Of a DNA stretch of 64,000 bases, positions 16,449 to 28,219 are shown in pieces. Position numbers and translations under genes: made by a program. The stretch spans positions 62,001 through 126,000 of the forward strand of contig NZ_FZOS01000002.1 of assembly GCF_900188165.1 (NCBI RefSeq). Reading direction: 5' to 3'. A model generated the notes under the pieces. That model made no database searches. It had not been told where the DNA came from and saw only the letters and a program-made list of their open reading frames with translations. How positions within the stretch are numbered: position 1 is the stretch's first letter; every line of letters begins with the position of its first letter. The DNA comes from Edaphosphingomonas laterariae. GTDB taxonomy: Bacteria; Pseudomonadota; Alphaproteobacteria; Sphingomonadales; Sphingomonadaceae.

Positions 16449-17201
16449 ATGCGGTTCGCAAATCAGGCAGAGCAGTTTGCCGCAGACGGCTATGCGGTGT
16501 TCGATCGGGTTCTGGCCGGGGAACCGCTGGAACTGCTGCGCGCGGAATGCGACGCGTTCGTTGCGCGTGAGGACGCGAAGATGGATGCTGCGGGCGTGGA
16601 TCGCATCGACCTCAGCCATCGTGGCAAGCGCTATTTCGCCAACGAATGCCAGCGCGAGGTGCCTGCATTGCACGAAGTGCTGTTCAGCGAAACCATGGCC
16701 GATGTGTGCCGAGCCACCTTGGGTGACACCGCTTATTTCTTCTTCGATCAATATGTCGTGAAATGCCCGGAAGCGGGGATGCCGTTTTCGTGGCATCAGG
16801 ATTCCGGTTATGTGGTCGGCAATGGTGGCCCAGCCGATCATGCCCCTTATCTGACCTGCTGGATCACGCTGGACGATGCGACGGTGGAAAATGGCACGGT
16901 GCGGGTGATCCCCGGCAGCCATCGCGACGGTATCGTTGCCCATGAACGGCAGGCGGGCAGCAACGATCTGGTCGGCGCCCCGGCGGACACGCAGGGTGTG
17001 ACGGTGGAGGTGCCGGCCGGCAGCATCGTCGCCTTTTCCAGCCTGTTGCTGCATGCGACCGGGGCCAATACGTCTGACAGCCCGCGCCGCGTCTATCTGG
17101 CGCAGTACACGCCTGAGGTGATGCTGAACCCGGGCACGCGGCAGTTGCGGCGCAATGCCATTCCGCTGATCCAAGGCGGGCGGCAGGTGACAGTCGGATG
17201 A
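16449..17201 (+). CDS. Phytanoyl-CoA dioxygenase (PhyH) family protein
   Basis: A 250-residue Fe(II)/2-oxoglutarate dioxygenase. The facial triad is H116 and D118 (in FSWHQDSGY) and H202 (in LLLHATGANTSDSPRR), and R214 is placed to bind 2-oxoglutarate. PGSHRDG (155-161) is the family's common turn. The ATG at 16449 has AAAGGAG five bases upstream and is chosen over a longer frame from 16362. The substrate is not shown by sequence. It overlaps the MFS gene by 4 bases and is co-transcribed with glpD and glpK, so a substrate that yields glycerol or glycerol 3-phosphate (for example an ether or a phosphonate) is a reasonable inference. Confidence 0.85.
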   Translation: MRFANQAEQFAADGYAVFDRVLAGEPLELLRAECDAFVAREDAKMDAAGVDRIDLSHRGKRYFANECQREVPALHEVLFSETMADVCRATLGDTAYFFFDQYVVKCPEAGMPFSWHQDSGYVVGNGGPADHAPYLTCWITLDDATVENGTVRVIPGSHRDGIVAHERQAGSNDLVGAPADTQGVTVEVPAGSIVAFSSLLLHATGANTSDSPRRVYLAQYTPEVMLNPGTRQLRRNAIPLIQGGRQVTVG

Positions 17202-18448
17202 CGCTTTCGCCGCGTCGACGGACGATTCTGTTCACGCTCGTCCTGACGGCGACGATCCTCAACCTCGTCGACCGCCAGATCATCGCGGTGCTGAAACCGG
17301 TGATCGCGGCCGATCTGGGCTGGACCGACAACGACTATGGGACGCTGGCCGCCTGGTTTCAGGGTGCGGCGGCCTTCGCCTTGCTGTTCACCGGATGGAT
17401 CGTCGATCGGCTGGGCGTGAAATGGGCCAACCCGCTGGGGGTGATCACATGGAGCGTGGCGGCGATCGCCCATGGCTGGGCGCGCACCATGGGGCAGTTC
17501 ATCCTGTGCCGGGCGGCTCTGGGCGCGACCGAGGCGATGGGGACGCCGGCAGCGATCAAGACAATCGCGACGATCTTCCCGCCCGAAAAAAGATCGTTCG
17601 GGTTCGGCATGTCCAATGCCATCGGCAGTATCGGCGCGATCCTGACGCCGCTGGTGATCCCGGTGGTTGCCATGTGGTGGGGCTGGCGCGCGGCATTTCT
17701 GGTTGGCGGCGGGCTGGGGCTGATCTGGGGTGCTGCCTGGCTGCTGGCAACGCGCGGCGTGGATTTTGGCGATCGTGGTGCGGAATCGACCAGGGCGGCG
17801 CCGTTGGCGGGCATCGGCGCGGTGCTGAAGCATCGGCGGACCTGGGCCATCGCCATCGCCAAGGTGCTATCGGATGCGACCTGGTGGTTGCTGCTGTTCT
17901 GGATGCCCGATTTCTTCAACCGCATGTTCGGGCTTTCGGGGCTTGAGCTGGGGCCGCCGCTGGCCGTGGCTTATGGCTGCGGGGCAGTGGGGGCATTCTT
18001 CGCCGGCTGGATCGCAACCCGATTGATCGCGGCAGGGCGATCGGTGAACGCGGTGCGCAAGGGTTCGATGCTTGTCGCCGCGTTGCTGGTGACGCCGGTG
18101 CCGCTGGCGCTGGGGGTCACCGATTACTGGTCGGCCGTGGCGTTGCTCGGCCTCGCGATTGGGGCGCATCAGGCCTTTTCGACCAATCTTTTTGCGCTGA
18201 TTGCCGATGTGACGCCGGGCGCGGAGGTGGGCCGCGTGACGAGCTTTGGCGCGTTCTGCGGCAATCTGGGCGGCATGGCGATCGTGAAGGTGGCGGGGCT
18301 GCTGTTGACGTGGGGGCTTGGTTACACGCCGCTGTTCCTGTTCGCCGCGATTTCCTATCTTCTTGCGGTGGGCGTGATCCAGCTGATGATCCCGCGGATC
18401 GAACGCGGCGAAGAGATGGGTGGTCCGGCGTGGGCGCCGGGGCATTGA
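17198..18448 (+). CDS. MFS transporter, ACS-like family
   Basis: A 416-residue carrier with about 12 membrane segments. TILNLVDRQIIAVLKPVIAADLGW and GWIVDRLGVKWANPLG (loop 2-3) are typical of the anion:cation symporter branch (hexuronate/organic acid carriers). It overlaps the PhyH gene (ATGA) and stops 2 bases before glpD. The context suggests import of the compound that this operon turns into glycerol 3-phosphate, or of glycerophosphodiester-like compounds. A classical GlpF is absent from the operon. The substrate is unknown. Confidence 0.83.
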   Translation: MTLSPRRRTILFTLVLTATILNLVDRQIIAVLKPVIAADLGWTDNDYGTLAAWFQGAAAFALLFTGWIVDRLGVKWANPLGVITWSVAAIAHGWARTMGQFILCRAALGATEAMGTPAAIKTIATIFPPEKRSFGFGMSNAIGSIGAILTPLVIPVVAMWWGWRAAFLVGGGLGLIWGAAWLLATRGVDFGDRGAESTRAAPLAGIGAVLKHRRTWAIAIAKVLSDATWWLLLFWMPDFFNRMFGLSGLELGPPLAVAYGCGAVGAFFAGWIATRLIAAGRSVNAVRKGSMLVAALLVTPVPLALGVTDYWSAVALLGLAIGAHQAFSTNLFALIADVTPGAEVGRVTSFGAFCGNLGGMAIVKVAGLLLTWGLGYTPLFLFAAISYLLAVGVIQLMIPRIERGEEMGGPAWAPGH

Positions 18449-18450
18449 GC

Positions 18451-19950
18451 ATGGACCAGCCGTTCGACCTGCTGATCGTCGGTGGTGGCATCAATGGCGT
18501 GGGTATCGCGCGCGATGCGGCTGGGCGCGGGCTGAAGGTGCTGCTGGTCGAGCAGGATGACCTTGCCAGCCATACCTCGTCCGCCAGTACCAAGCTGATC
18601 CATGGCGGGTTGCGCTATCTGGAGCATTACGAGTTCCGGCTGGTGCGGGAATCGCTGATCGAGCGCGAGCGGCTGATGCGGATAGCCCCGCACATCATCC
18701 GCCCGCTGGAGTTCGTGCTGCCGCACCATCGCGGCAGCCGGCCCGCCTGGATGGTCCGGCTCGGCCTGTTCCTTTACGATCATCTCGGCGGGCGCGACGC
18801 GCTTCCCGGATCGGCGAGCGTGGCCTTGCGCGGCACGGCGCGAGGCGCTGGGTTGAAGCCCGAGATCGCCAAGGGCTTCACCTATTCCGATTGCCGTGTC
18901 GATGATGCGCGGCTGGTGGTGCTGAACGCGATCGACGCACGCGAACGTGGCGCGGACATCCGCACGCGGACGCGGTTCGTGGAGGCTGCGCGTGACGGCG
19001 ACGTGTGGATCGCGACACTGGCGGACAGCGAGACGGGTGCGCGCAGCGTGGCGCGGGCGCAGCACATCGTGAATGTTGCCGGGCCGTGGGTGGACAAGGT
19101 GTTGGGATCGGTTGCTGGCGCGGCGGCGGAACGGGCGCCCCGGCTGGTGAAGGGCAGTCACATCGTCGTGCCGCGCATGTTCCCCGGCGAACATGCCTTC
19201 ATCCTGCAAAACGCCGACAAAAGGATCGTGTTCGCTATCCCCTATGAGGGCGATTTCACGCTGGTGGGCACCACGGACATCGCGGTGGGCAGTGCCGATG
19301 CCGCGCGGATCGATGACGACGAGATCGCCTATCTCTGCACGAGCGTGAACGACTGGTTCGCGACGCCGATCACGCCTGCCGACATTGTATGGAGCTATGC
19401 CGGCGTACGGCCGCTTTACGATGATGGATCGGACAGCGCATCGGCCGTTACCCGCGATTATGTGATGAAGCTGGGAACGGGCGAGGGGCCACAACTGCTG
19501 TCGATCTTCGGCGGCAAGCTGACGACCTATCGCAAGCTGGCCGAACATGCGCTGGAAAAGCTGGAACCGTTCGTGACCATGACGCGTGGGCCGTGGACCG
19601 ACTGCGAGCCACTGCCTGGCGGCGACATGGCAGACGGTGATTTCGCGGCATTCATGCGCGCGGTTCGTGCGCGCTGGCCGTTCCTGCCCGCCGCGTTGGC
19701 TGAGCGCATGGGGCGGGCTTATGGCACGCGCATAGCAGACCTGTTGGGCGAGGCCCGATCGCTGGCCGATCTGGGCGCCGATCTTGGCGGCGGCCTTCAT
19801 GAGCGCGAGGTCAGCTATCTGGTCGAGCAGGAATATGCCCGGACCGCGGATGACATATTGTGGCGCCGATCCAAGCTTGGCCTGAACCTTTCTGCCGATG
19901 CCGCCCGCCGACTGACCGAATATCTTGCCCGAGAGAAGGCCCATGTCTGA
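18451..19950 (+). CDS. glpD: Glycerol-3-phosphate dehydrogenase (aerobic, FAD)
   Basis: A 499-residue membrane-associated flavoenzyme oxidising sn-glycerol 3-phosphate to dihydroxyacetone phosphate and passing electrons to quinone. The N-terminal FAD motif is [22 protein letters not shown]. Other family motifs include [20 protein letters not shown] and, in the C-terminal half, [11 protein letters not shown] and [17 protein letters not shown]. The ATG at 18451 is the family start; the frame runs upstream into the MFS gene without meaning. Stop and glpK start overlap by 8 bases. Confidence 0.95.
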   Translation: MDQPFDLLIVGGGINGVGIARDAAGRGLKVLLVEQDDLASHTSSASTKLIHGGLRYLEHYEFRLVRESLIERERLMRIAPHIIRPLEFVLPHHRGSRPAWMVRLGLFLYDHLGGRDALPGSASVALRGTARGAGLKPEIAKGFTYSDCRVDDARLVVLNAIDARERGADIRTRTRFVEAARDGDVWIATLADSETGARSVARAQHIVNVAGPWVDKVLGSVAGAAAERAPRLVKGSHIVVPRMFPGEHAFILQNADKRIVFAIPYEGDFTLVGTTDIAVGSADAARIDDDEIAYLCTSVNDWFATPITPADIVWSYAGVRPLYDDGSDSASAVTRDYVMKLGTGEGPQLLSIFGGKLTTYRKLAEHALEKLEPFVTMTRGPWTDCEPLPGGDMADGDFAAFMRAVRARWPFLPAALAERMGRAYGTRIADLLGEARSLADLGADLGGGLHEREVSYLVEQEYARTADDILWRRSKLGLNLSADAARRLTEYLAREKAHV

Positions 19951-21430
19951 ACCCCGCTACATCCTGGCGATCGACCAGGGCACGACATCGACGCGCAGCA
20001 TTGTTTTCGACGATCAGGCGCGCGTGGTGGCGACGGGGCAGGCCGAGTTCGCGCAGCATTATCCCGAAGATGGCTGGGTCGAGCATGACCCGGAGGACAT
20101 CTGGCGGGACACGCTGGCGACGGCGCGCGAGGCGATCGCAGAGGCGAAGCTCGCCGCGACCGACATTGCCGCAGTTGGCATTACCAACCAGCGCGAGACG
20201 ACGCTGTTGTGGGATCGCGCCACGGGCGAACCGATCCATCGGGCGATCGTGTGGCAGGACCGGCGGACGGCGGACCATTGCGCGACGCTCAAGGCGGCAG
20301 GGCATGAGGTCTTGGTTCGAGAGCGCACCGGCTTGCTGCTCGATCCCTATTTTTCCGCGACCAAGCTTTCATGGCTGCTGGACAATGTGCCCGATGCGCG
20401 CGCGCGCGCCGAACGTGGTGAACTGGCTTTCGGCACGATTGATTGCTTCCTGCTGTGGCGGATGACGGGCGGCCGCGTCCACGCGACTGATGCGACCAAC
20501 GCCAGCCGCACGATGCTGTTCGATATCCACCGACAGCAATGGGATGCGGATCTGCTCGTCTTGTTCGATATCCCTGCCTCTGTGCTGCCGGAGGTGCGGG
20601 ATTCGAGCAGTTTGTTCGGCCATTGTGTGCCTGAGCTATTCGGCGCGCCGATCCCGATCGCTGGCATTGCGGGCGACCAGCAGGCCGCGTTGATCGGCCA
20701 GGGCTGCTTCGAGCGCGGGTCCGCCAAGGCGACCTATGGCACCGGATGCTTCATGCTGCTGAACACGGGCGACAAGGCTGTCCGGTCCGAAAACCGGCTG
20801 CTGACCACCACTGCCTATCGGCTGAACGGCAAGGCGGCTTATGCCATCGAAGGATCGATCTTCGTGGCGGGCGCTGCGATCAAATGGTTGCGCGATGGGT
20901 TGGGCCTGATCACGCACGCATCGCAGACCGATGACATGGCGACGCGCGTCGCCGACAATGGTGGCGTCTATATGGTGCCGGCCTTTGTGGGGCTGGGCGC
21001 GCCGCATTGGGACGCCCATGCGCGGGGGCTGATCACGGGGCTGACGCTGGGCAGTTCGGCCGCGCATGTGGCGCGCGCCGCGCTCGAATCGGTGGGTTAT
21101 CAGACCGCCGACCTTGTGGCGGCGATGATCGAGGACGGCGCCGCGCGGCCGAGCGCGCTGAGGGTCGATGGGGGCATGTCCGCCAATGACTGGCTCTGCC
21201 AGTTTCTGGCCGACATCCTGGAAATCCCGGTCGAACGGCCGGCCAATCTGGAAACCACGGCGCTGGGCGCAGCCTTCCTTGCCGGTATGGCGGTCGGCTT
21301 GTGGGACGGGCCGGAAGCGGTGAAGGCGTTGACCCGGCAAGATCGGAGCTTCACCCCCGCTGGCGACCCGCAAAGGCGCGCCGATCTGCTGGCGGGATGG
21401 CGCAAGGCGCTGGAACGGGCGCTTGCCTGA
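19943..21430 (+). CDS. glpK: Glycerol kinase
   Basis: A 495-residue FGGY-family kinase making glycerol 3-phosphate from glycerol and ATP. It has the N-terminal phosphate motif [54 protein letters not shown] and the C-terminal [21 protein letters not shown]. The ATG at 19943 is preceded by GAGAAGG and overlaps the end of glpD, so the two are translationally coupled. It is the last gene of the operon; the next gene starts 44 bases further on, so readthrough is possible. Confidence 0.95.
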   Translation: MSEPRYILAIDQGTTSTRSIVFDDQARVVATGQAEFAQHYPEDGWVEHDPEDIWRDTLATAREAIAEAKLAATDIAAVGITNQRETTLLWDRATGEPIHRAIVWQDRRTADHCATLKAAGHEVLVRERTGLLLDPYFSATKLSWLLDNVPDARARAERGELAFGTIDCFLLWRMTGGRVHATDATNASRTMLFDIHRQQWDADLLVLFDIPASVLPEVRDSSSLFGHCVPELFGAPIPIAGIAGDQQAALIGQGCFERGSAKATYGTGCFMLLNTGDKAVRSENRLLTTTAYRLNGKAAYAIEGSIFVAGAAIKWLRDGLGLITHASQTDDMATRVADNGGVYMVPAFVGLGAPHWDAHARGLITGLTLGSSAAHVARAALESVGYQTADLVAAMIEDGAARPSALRVDGGMSANDWLCQFLADILEIPVERPANLETTALGAAFLAGMAVGLWDGPEAVKALTRQDRSFTPAGDPQRRADLLAGWRKALERALA

Positions 21431-21473
21431 TCTCGCCTAGCGCGCCGGCTTTACCCTTCGCCTGATCCTCCCT

Positions 21474-23258
21474 ATGTCGCGGCCCATGTCCGCACCTGTT
21501 CTCGCTTTCGAAGATCTCGGCCTTGTCCAGGGTTCCGGGTGGCTGTTCCGCCATCTCGACATCTATATTCAGCCACGCGACCGGCTGGCGCTGATCGGCC
21601 GCAACGGCGCGGGCAAGACCACGTTGCTGAAACTGCTGGCCGGCGCGATCGAAGCCGACGAGGGGCGGCGGACGGTCGTGCCCGGGACCAAGGTGATCAT
21701 GTTGGAGCAGGAGCCGTCGCTGGCGGGCTTTGCCACGCTGCGCGATTATGCGCTGGCGGGTAATCCGGCGGCCGCGCACGAGGTGGAAGCCATCGCCGAC
21801 CAGATCGGCATCGACCTTTCGCGCGAGGCAGCGACCGCGAGTGGTGGCGAGCGCCGCCGTGCCGCGATCGCGCGGGCGCTGGCGCAGGAGCCGGACGTCC
21901 TGCTGCTCGACGAGCCGACCAACCATCTCGACATCGCGGCGATCGACTGGCTGGAACAATGGCTTGGCCGTTACAACGGCGCGTTCGTCGCGATCAGCCA
22001 TGATCGTACCTTCCTGACCCGCCTGACCCGGCAGACGCTGTGGCTGGACCGGGGCACCATCCGTCGTGCCGAAGTCGGCTTCGGCGGTTTCGAGGCCTGG
22101 ACCGAAAAGGTCTATGAAGACGAAGCGCGCAATGCGCAGCGGCTCGATGCGCGGCTGAAGATCGAGGAGCATTGGCTGCAGCGCGGGGTAACCGGGCGGC
22201 GGCGGCGCAACCAGGGACGGCTGGCGCAGCTCAAGGAAATGCGCGCGCAGCGCGCGGCGATGATCGGGCCGCAGGGGCAGGCTGCGCTGGCGGTGGCGAG
22301 CGACGATACCAAGACGAAGGTGGTGATCGACGCCGAGCATGTCACCAAGCGTTTCGGCGATCGCGACGTCATCAGGGATTTCAGTTTCCGCGTGACGCGC
22401 AAGGACCGGATCGGCGTGGTCGGCGCCAATGGCGCGGGCAAGACGACCTTGCTGAAGCTGCTGACCGGCGAACTGCCGCCGGACGAGGGCGTGGTGAAGC
22501 TGGCCAAGACGCTGGACGGCATCGTCATCGACCAGCAGCGCAGCCTGATGGCGCCGGACAAGCGGGTGCGCGACGTGCTGGCCGATGGCGGCGACTGGGT
22601 GACCGTGCTGGGCGAGAAGAAGCATGTTCATGGCTATCTGAAGGAGTTCCTGTTCGATCCTTCGCTGGCCGATGCGCGAGTGGGTACTCTTTCCGGCGGC
22701 GAGCGTTCGCGCCTGCTGCTGGCCCGCGAATTCGCCCGCCATTCCAACCTGCTGGTGCTGGACGAACCGACCAACGATCTCGATCTCGAGACGCTCGACC
22801 TGCTGCAGGAAGTGATCGCCGATTATGACGGCACGGTCTTGATCGTCAGCCACGACCGCGATTTTCTCGATCGCACGGTCACGGTGACGCTGGGGCTCGA
22901 CGGATCGGGCAAGGTCGACATCGTTGCCGGCGGCTATGAGGATTGGGAGCGCCAGCGCGCGCCCAAAACGGAGGCGAAGAAGGCTGCCGCCAGGCCCGCG
23001 GAGCCCCCGCGCGAGAAGGTGCGAACGAAACTGAGCTACAAGGATCAGCGCGACTACGACAATCTGCCTGCCGAGATCGAGAAGATCGAAGCGGGTATTG
23101 CGCGCGACGAGGCGGCACTGGCCGATCCTGACCTCTATGCCAAGAACCCCAAGCGCTTTGACGAGCTGACCAAGGCGATCGATGCTGCGCGGGCGCGCAA
23201 GGACGAGGCGGAGATGCGCTGGCTGGAACTGGCCGAAATGGTCGAGGCCTTGGGATAA
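21474..23258 (+). CDS. ABC-F family ATPase (Uup-like)
   Basis: A 594-residue soluble protein with two ABC domains: Walker A IGRNGAGKTTLL and VGANGAGKTTLL, signatures ASGGERRR and LSGGERSR, and Walker B VLLLDEPTNHLD and LVLDEPTNDLD. There are no membrane segments. The C-terminal 70 residues are a charged coiled-coil (PAEIEKIEAGIARDEAALADPDLY), as in Uup, where it binds branched DNA/ribosomes. ABC-F proteins act on ribosomes or, for Uup, affect precise excision and ribosome assembly. The start may be 21474 or the ATG at 21486; neither has a strong Shine-Dalgarno. Confidence 0.9.
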   Translation: MSRPMSAPVLAFEDLGLVQGSGWLFRHLDIYIQPRDRLALIGRNGAGKTTLLKLLAGAIEADEGRRTVVPGTKVIMLEQEPSLAGFATLRDYALAGNPAAAHEVEAIADQIGIDLSREAATASGGERRRAAIARALAQEPDVLLLDEPTNHLDIAAIDWLEQWLGRYNGAFVAISHDRTFLTRLTRQTLWLDRGTIRRAEVGFGGFEAWTEKVYEDEARNAQRLDARLKIEEHWLQRGVTGRRRRNQGRLAQLKEMRAQRAAMIGPQGQAALAVASDDTKTKVVIDAEHVTKRFGDRDVIRDFSFRVTRKDRIGVVGANGAGKTTLLKLLTGELPPDEGVVKLAKTLDGIVIDQQRSLMAPDKRVRDVLADGGDWVTVLGEKKHVHGYLKEFLFDPSLADARVGTLSGGERSRLLLAREFARHSNLLVLDEPTNDLDLETLDLLQEVIADYDGTVLIVSHDRDFLDRTVTVTLGLDGSGKVDIVAGGYEDWERQRAPKTEAKKAAARPAEPPREKVRTKLSYKDQRDYDNLPAEIEKIEAGIARDEAALADPDLYAKNPKRFDELTKAIDAARARKDEAEMRWLELAEMVEALG

Positions 23259-23276
23259 AATCCAACCGGTTAGGTT

Positions 23277-23322
23277 CGGGCTTGTCGAGAACGCTTCTCG
23301 GCTTCGGTTCTCGACAAGCTCG
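23277..23322. repeat. Hairpin between convergent genes
   Basis: A perfect 13-bp inverted repeat (23280-23292 with 23307-23319, GCTTGTCGAGAAC) extends outward to about 16 bp with one wobble, closing a 14-base loop. It lies between the convergent ABC-F and phhA stops and could end transcription from both sides, or be a REP-like extragenic palindrome: the TTGTCGAGAAC core looks like a dispersed element. No T-tract follows directly. Confidence 0.5.
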
Positions 23323-23339
23323 CAAACGGGTTGGCGGAT

Positions 23340-24203
23340 TTAAGCGCCCTTCTTCGCCCTCGCATAGGCCTGCGTGCCGTGCGTAATCACGTCATCGCTG
23401 GCCAGCACGCTTTCGGGCTCGAGATCGTCCAGCGTCTCCAGCTCAGCATAAAGCGGCGCAAAATCGGTATCGAGCGTCATGCGGAGCAGATCGTCGAAGC
23501 TGGGGATGACGAAATAGGTCTGCTGATAATCGTCGATGCGATATTCGGTACGCATCACCCGCTTGAGATCGAAGCCGATGCGGTTGGGGCTGGCATCATC
23601 CAGTGCGAAGATGCTTTCGCCATGGCTGGAAACGATGCCCGAGCCGTAGATTCGCAGATCGCCATCCTCGCGAACCAGCCCGAATTCCACCGTATACCAG
23701 TAAAGCCGGGCGAGCTTGTGCAGCGCGCCGAAACCGAGCGAGCGCAGGCCGCCCCGGCCATAAGCCTGCATATAGTCCGCGAAAACGGGATCGGCGAGCA
23801 TCGGCACATGGCCGAACACGTCGTGAAAGACGTCGGGTTCCTGAAGATAATCGAGCTGATCGGGACGGCGGATGAAATTGCCTGCGACGAAGCGGCGATT
23901 GGCGAGATGATCGAAGAAAACGTCGTCGGGCACGAGCCCGGGCACGGCGACGACGCGCCAGCCCGTCGCGGCCATCAGCCGTTCGGACAGTTCCTCGAAA
24001 TTGGGGATACCGGGGCGCGACAGCCTGAGCACGTCGAGCCCGCGAAGCCATGCCTGCGAGGCACGCCCGGGTAGCAGTTTAGCCTGGCGTTCGAACAATA
24101 TGTCCCAGACCGCATGTTCCTGTGCGGTGAAGCGGTCCCAGTCTTGATCAGTCGTCCAGTCGGCGGCGGCGCCCTCCGGCGGGCGGTCCAGCGTGATTTC
24201 CAT
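23340..24203 (-). CDS. phhA: Phenylalanine 4-monooxygenase
   Basis: A 287-residue non-haem iron, tetrahydropterin-dependent hydroxylase converting phenylalanine to tyrosine. Iron ligands are H127 and H132 in HDVFGHVP and E173 in YWYTVEFGL. The RRPDQLDYLQEPDVFHD segment is diagnostic of the aromatic amino acid hydroxylase family. Length matches the monomeric bacterial enzymes. It lies 35 bases downstream of ligA on the same strand, so the two may share a transcript, although they are not functionally related. Confidence 0.95.
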   Translation of the reverse strand: MEITLDRPPEGAAADWTTDQDWDRFTAQEHAVWDILFERQAKLLPGRASQAWLRGLDVLRLSRPGIPNFEELSERLMAATGWRVVAVPGLVPDDVFFDHLANRRFVAGNFIRRPDQLDYLQEPDVFHDVFGHVPMLADPVFADYMQAYGRGGLRSLGFGALHKLARLYWYTVEFGLVREDGDLRIYGSGIVSSHGESIFALDDASPNRIGFDLKRVMRTEYRIDDYQQTYFVIPSFDDLLRMTLDTDFAPLYAELETLDDLEPESVLASDDVITHGTQAYARAKKGA

Positions 24204-24238
24204 GGGATGAGTGTAGCATGCGGAGGGGCGGTGGGGAA

Positions 24239-26383
<2,145 letters not shown>

Positions 26384-26566
26384 CTAGGCCATGATCGCGT
26401 CGCTTGGAAGAGGGCGTGCGCCGGTCGCCCTATCCGCCATTTTCGTCGCGGCGGCCGCGCACCGCCGTTGCAATTGGCATTGGATGCCGATGGTCGTCGC
26501 GCCGCGATCCCGCAACGCGCGTCCATGTGATTTTGCTGTGCGCCAACCTGTATCGAGGAGGTGACC

Positions 26567-27046
26567 ATGAGCAATTCCATCATCGACGGGACAATTGTCG
26601 AAGCCCGGCTGAAGCGGGCGGCGAAGGCCCAGTCGCTGTTCGACGTGGTGACGTTCAGGCTGGCCGACGGGAGCACGCATAGCATGAAGCGGATCGGCGT
26701 CGTGCCCGAGGTTGCGGCGCTGCTGACGCCGGGGACAAGCGGACGCTTCTATCTGTACAAGCTTGCCGATCAGCGTGGCATCCACGGGGTGCGGACGGAC
26801 GATGGCCGCGCGGCGGCGGGCTATCCGCGAATCCTTGAACGACTGATTGGTGTGGTCGGCATCCTCAATCTGGCGCTTGCCGTGATGTGGCTCGTCACCG
26901 ATGGCGAACTGCGGTTGCTGCCCACGATCGCCGGACTGTTCTGCGTGGTGGTGGCTGTCCTGCTTCATCAGCTTGGCAATACATCGCTTCGGCAGTTCGA
27001 AGCCGATGCGGGGTCGGCGCGGGCAGGGCATGCGGCGGCGATATGA
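26567..27046 (+). CDS. Hypothetical two-TM membrane protein
   Basis: A 159-residue protein of unknown family. Residues 1-90 form a beta-like cytoplasmic domain (IIDGTIVEARLKRAAKAQSL ... GRFYLYKLADQRGIHGVRT). Two membrane segments follow (about 96-113 and 119-136), then a short basic tail. The ATG at 26567 has an excellent GAGGAGGT (26555-26562). It stands alone, divergent from ligA. The N-terminal domain is reminiscent of small nucleic-acid- or ligand-binding OB-like folds on membrane anchors, but this is not strong enough to assign a role. Confidence 0.6.
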   Translation: MSNSIIDGTIVEARLKRAAKAQSLFDVVTFRLADGSTHSMKRIGVVPEVAALLTPGTSGRFYLYKLADQRGIHGVRTDDGRAAAGYPRILERLIGVVGILNLALAVMWLVTDGELRLLPTIAGLFCVVVAVLLHQLGNTSLRQFEADAGSARAGHAAAI

Positions 27047-27205
27047 GCCGCCATTTCGTCGTGGCGGGGGCCATGCTCGTCGCGGTCAGGGCATTTCCGT
27101 CGCTATGGGCAAGGTGATCGTCGCGGCGGCCGGGCTGTCGACGGCGGGCCGGGCTAGGGGAGGCTTAGCAAGGCTGATCGCAGCCGCCATTCCTGGGGAA
27201 ATGCC

Positions 27206-27301
27206 ATGACCGAAGTTCGCAAGCTGGCGACCTGGTTCGCCGCGATGTTCACCACAGGGCTGTTCGTGACGGCCGCCACCTCGTTCGCGCATGTGATCTG
27301 A
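27206..27301 (+). CDS. 31-residue small membrane/secreted peptide
   Basis: A short frame reads MTEVRKLATWFAAMFTTG then a hydrophobic stretch ending FAHVI, that is, a charged N-terminus followed by one membrane segment (about residues 8-29). GGGGAAA lies six to twelve bases before the ATG. It ends just before a hairpin and the convergent LytTR regulator. Small Sec-less membrane peptides of this size often sit next to LytS/LytTR systems, but function is unknown. Coding potential rests on the Shine-Dalgarno and the membrane-segment pattern. Confidence 0.5.
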   Translation: MTEVRKLATWFAAMFTTGLFVTAATSFAHVI

Positions 27302-27312
27302 GTGAGGCGTCC

Positions 27313-27358
27313 GATCCGGCACCGCCGGGCGCGTGGGGCGACCCGGCGGTTTCGGATC
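27313..27358. repeat. Imperfect hairpin at the end of the LytTR regulator gene
   Basis: GATCCG/CGGATC (27313-27318, 27353-27358) and CCGCCGGG/CCCGGCGG (27322-27329, 27342-27349) pair with a 3x3 internal loop and a 12-base apical loop. It overlaps the stop of the minus-strand regulator and follows the small plus-strand ORF, so it may serve as a two-way transcription end. No T-tract is seen on either side. Confidence 0.45.
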
Positions 27359-28121
27359 AGGCGAGACCCAAAGCGGCGTCGACGACGCCCGAATAGCTGG
27401 GGCCAACCTGCACTTCCGCCCCATCCGCCAGGATCAGCGCGATCGACCGGTTGGCGCGTCGCACCTCCGTCACCCGTTCCGGCCGCACGAAGGCCGAACG
27501 GTGAACCCGGATCAGGCCGCTGCCGGCAAGCTTCTCTTCCAGCGCGCTCATCGTCGTCCGCAGCATATGGCTGCGCATTTCCGTATGCAGCAGCACATAA
27601 TCGCGGGCCGCTTCGATCCAGTTGATCGTATCGAGCGGCACGCGCCGCTGGCCATGGCGTTCGGGCACCCAGAAAGCGGCGTCGTCGCGTGCCTCGGCCG
27701 CGTTGGTGCGCATGTTCTGCACCTGCTCGGCCAGCACATCGGCGCGTTCGGCCTGTTCGCGCATGGCCCGGCGCCGGCGTGCGCGTTCCACCGCCTGGCG
27801 AAGGCGATCGAACCGAATGGGTTTCAGCACATAATCAGCCGCGTCGACGTCGAAGGCGTCGGGCGCATAATGTTCGTGCGCGGTGACGAAAACGATCTCG
27901 GGGCGCGGCTCGACCATGATGTCGGCGGCGGTGCGCAGGCCGTTCCGGCCGGGCATCTGGATGTCGAGGATGACGAGATCGGGTTGCAGGCGCGTGATCG
28001 CGTCCAGCGCCTCCTCGCCGGTCGTCGCCTGACCCACGACGACGGCACCGTCGACATTCGCGAAGAGCGCCGTCAGGCGATCGAGCGCGAGTGCCTCATC
28101 ATCCACCAGCAGCACGCGCAT
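27357..28121 (-). CDS. LytTR-family response regulator
   Basis: A 254-residue two-domain regulator. The receiver domain (1-120) has VDDEALALDRL, the phospho-acceptor D53 (VILDIQMPGRNG), T in FVTAHEHYAPDAF and K in DYVLKPI. A charged linker (about 120-150) follows, then the LytTR DNA-binding domain (about 155-254; INWIEAARDYVLLHT, LIRVHRSAFVRPERV). Similar to AlgR/LytR-type regulators. The ATG at 28121 is the family start; the frame opens further upstream in non-coding sequence. The kinase gene lies 98 bases upstream on the same strand and is its probable partner. Confidence 0.92.
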   Translation of the reverse strand: MRVLLVDDEALALDRLTALFANVDGAVVVGQATTGEEALDAITRLQPDLVILDIQMPGRNGLRTAADIMVEPRPEIVFVTAHEHYAPDAFDVDAADYVLKPIRFDRLRQAVERARRRRAMREQAERADVLAEQVQNMRTNAAEARDDAAFWVPERHGQRRVPLDTINWIEAARDYVLLHTEMRSHMLRTTMSALEEKLAGSGLIRVHRSAFVRPERVTEVRRANRSIALILADGAEVQVGPSYSGVVDAALGLA

Positions 28122-28219
28122 CGTGACAGTCCCGTCCCCCGGATAATTCCCCAGCCGTGATTGTCCCATAGCAGCGGCGGCCAAGACAAGGTGCGTCTGT
28201 CGAAAACCGGCCGCAGAGA

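Noticed and set aside
27043-27117. 24-codon frame (MSRHFVVAGAM...) overlapping the end of the two-TM protein
   Set aside because: Possible coupled start, but no Shine-Dalgarno, too short, and the hydrophobicity is not distinctive.
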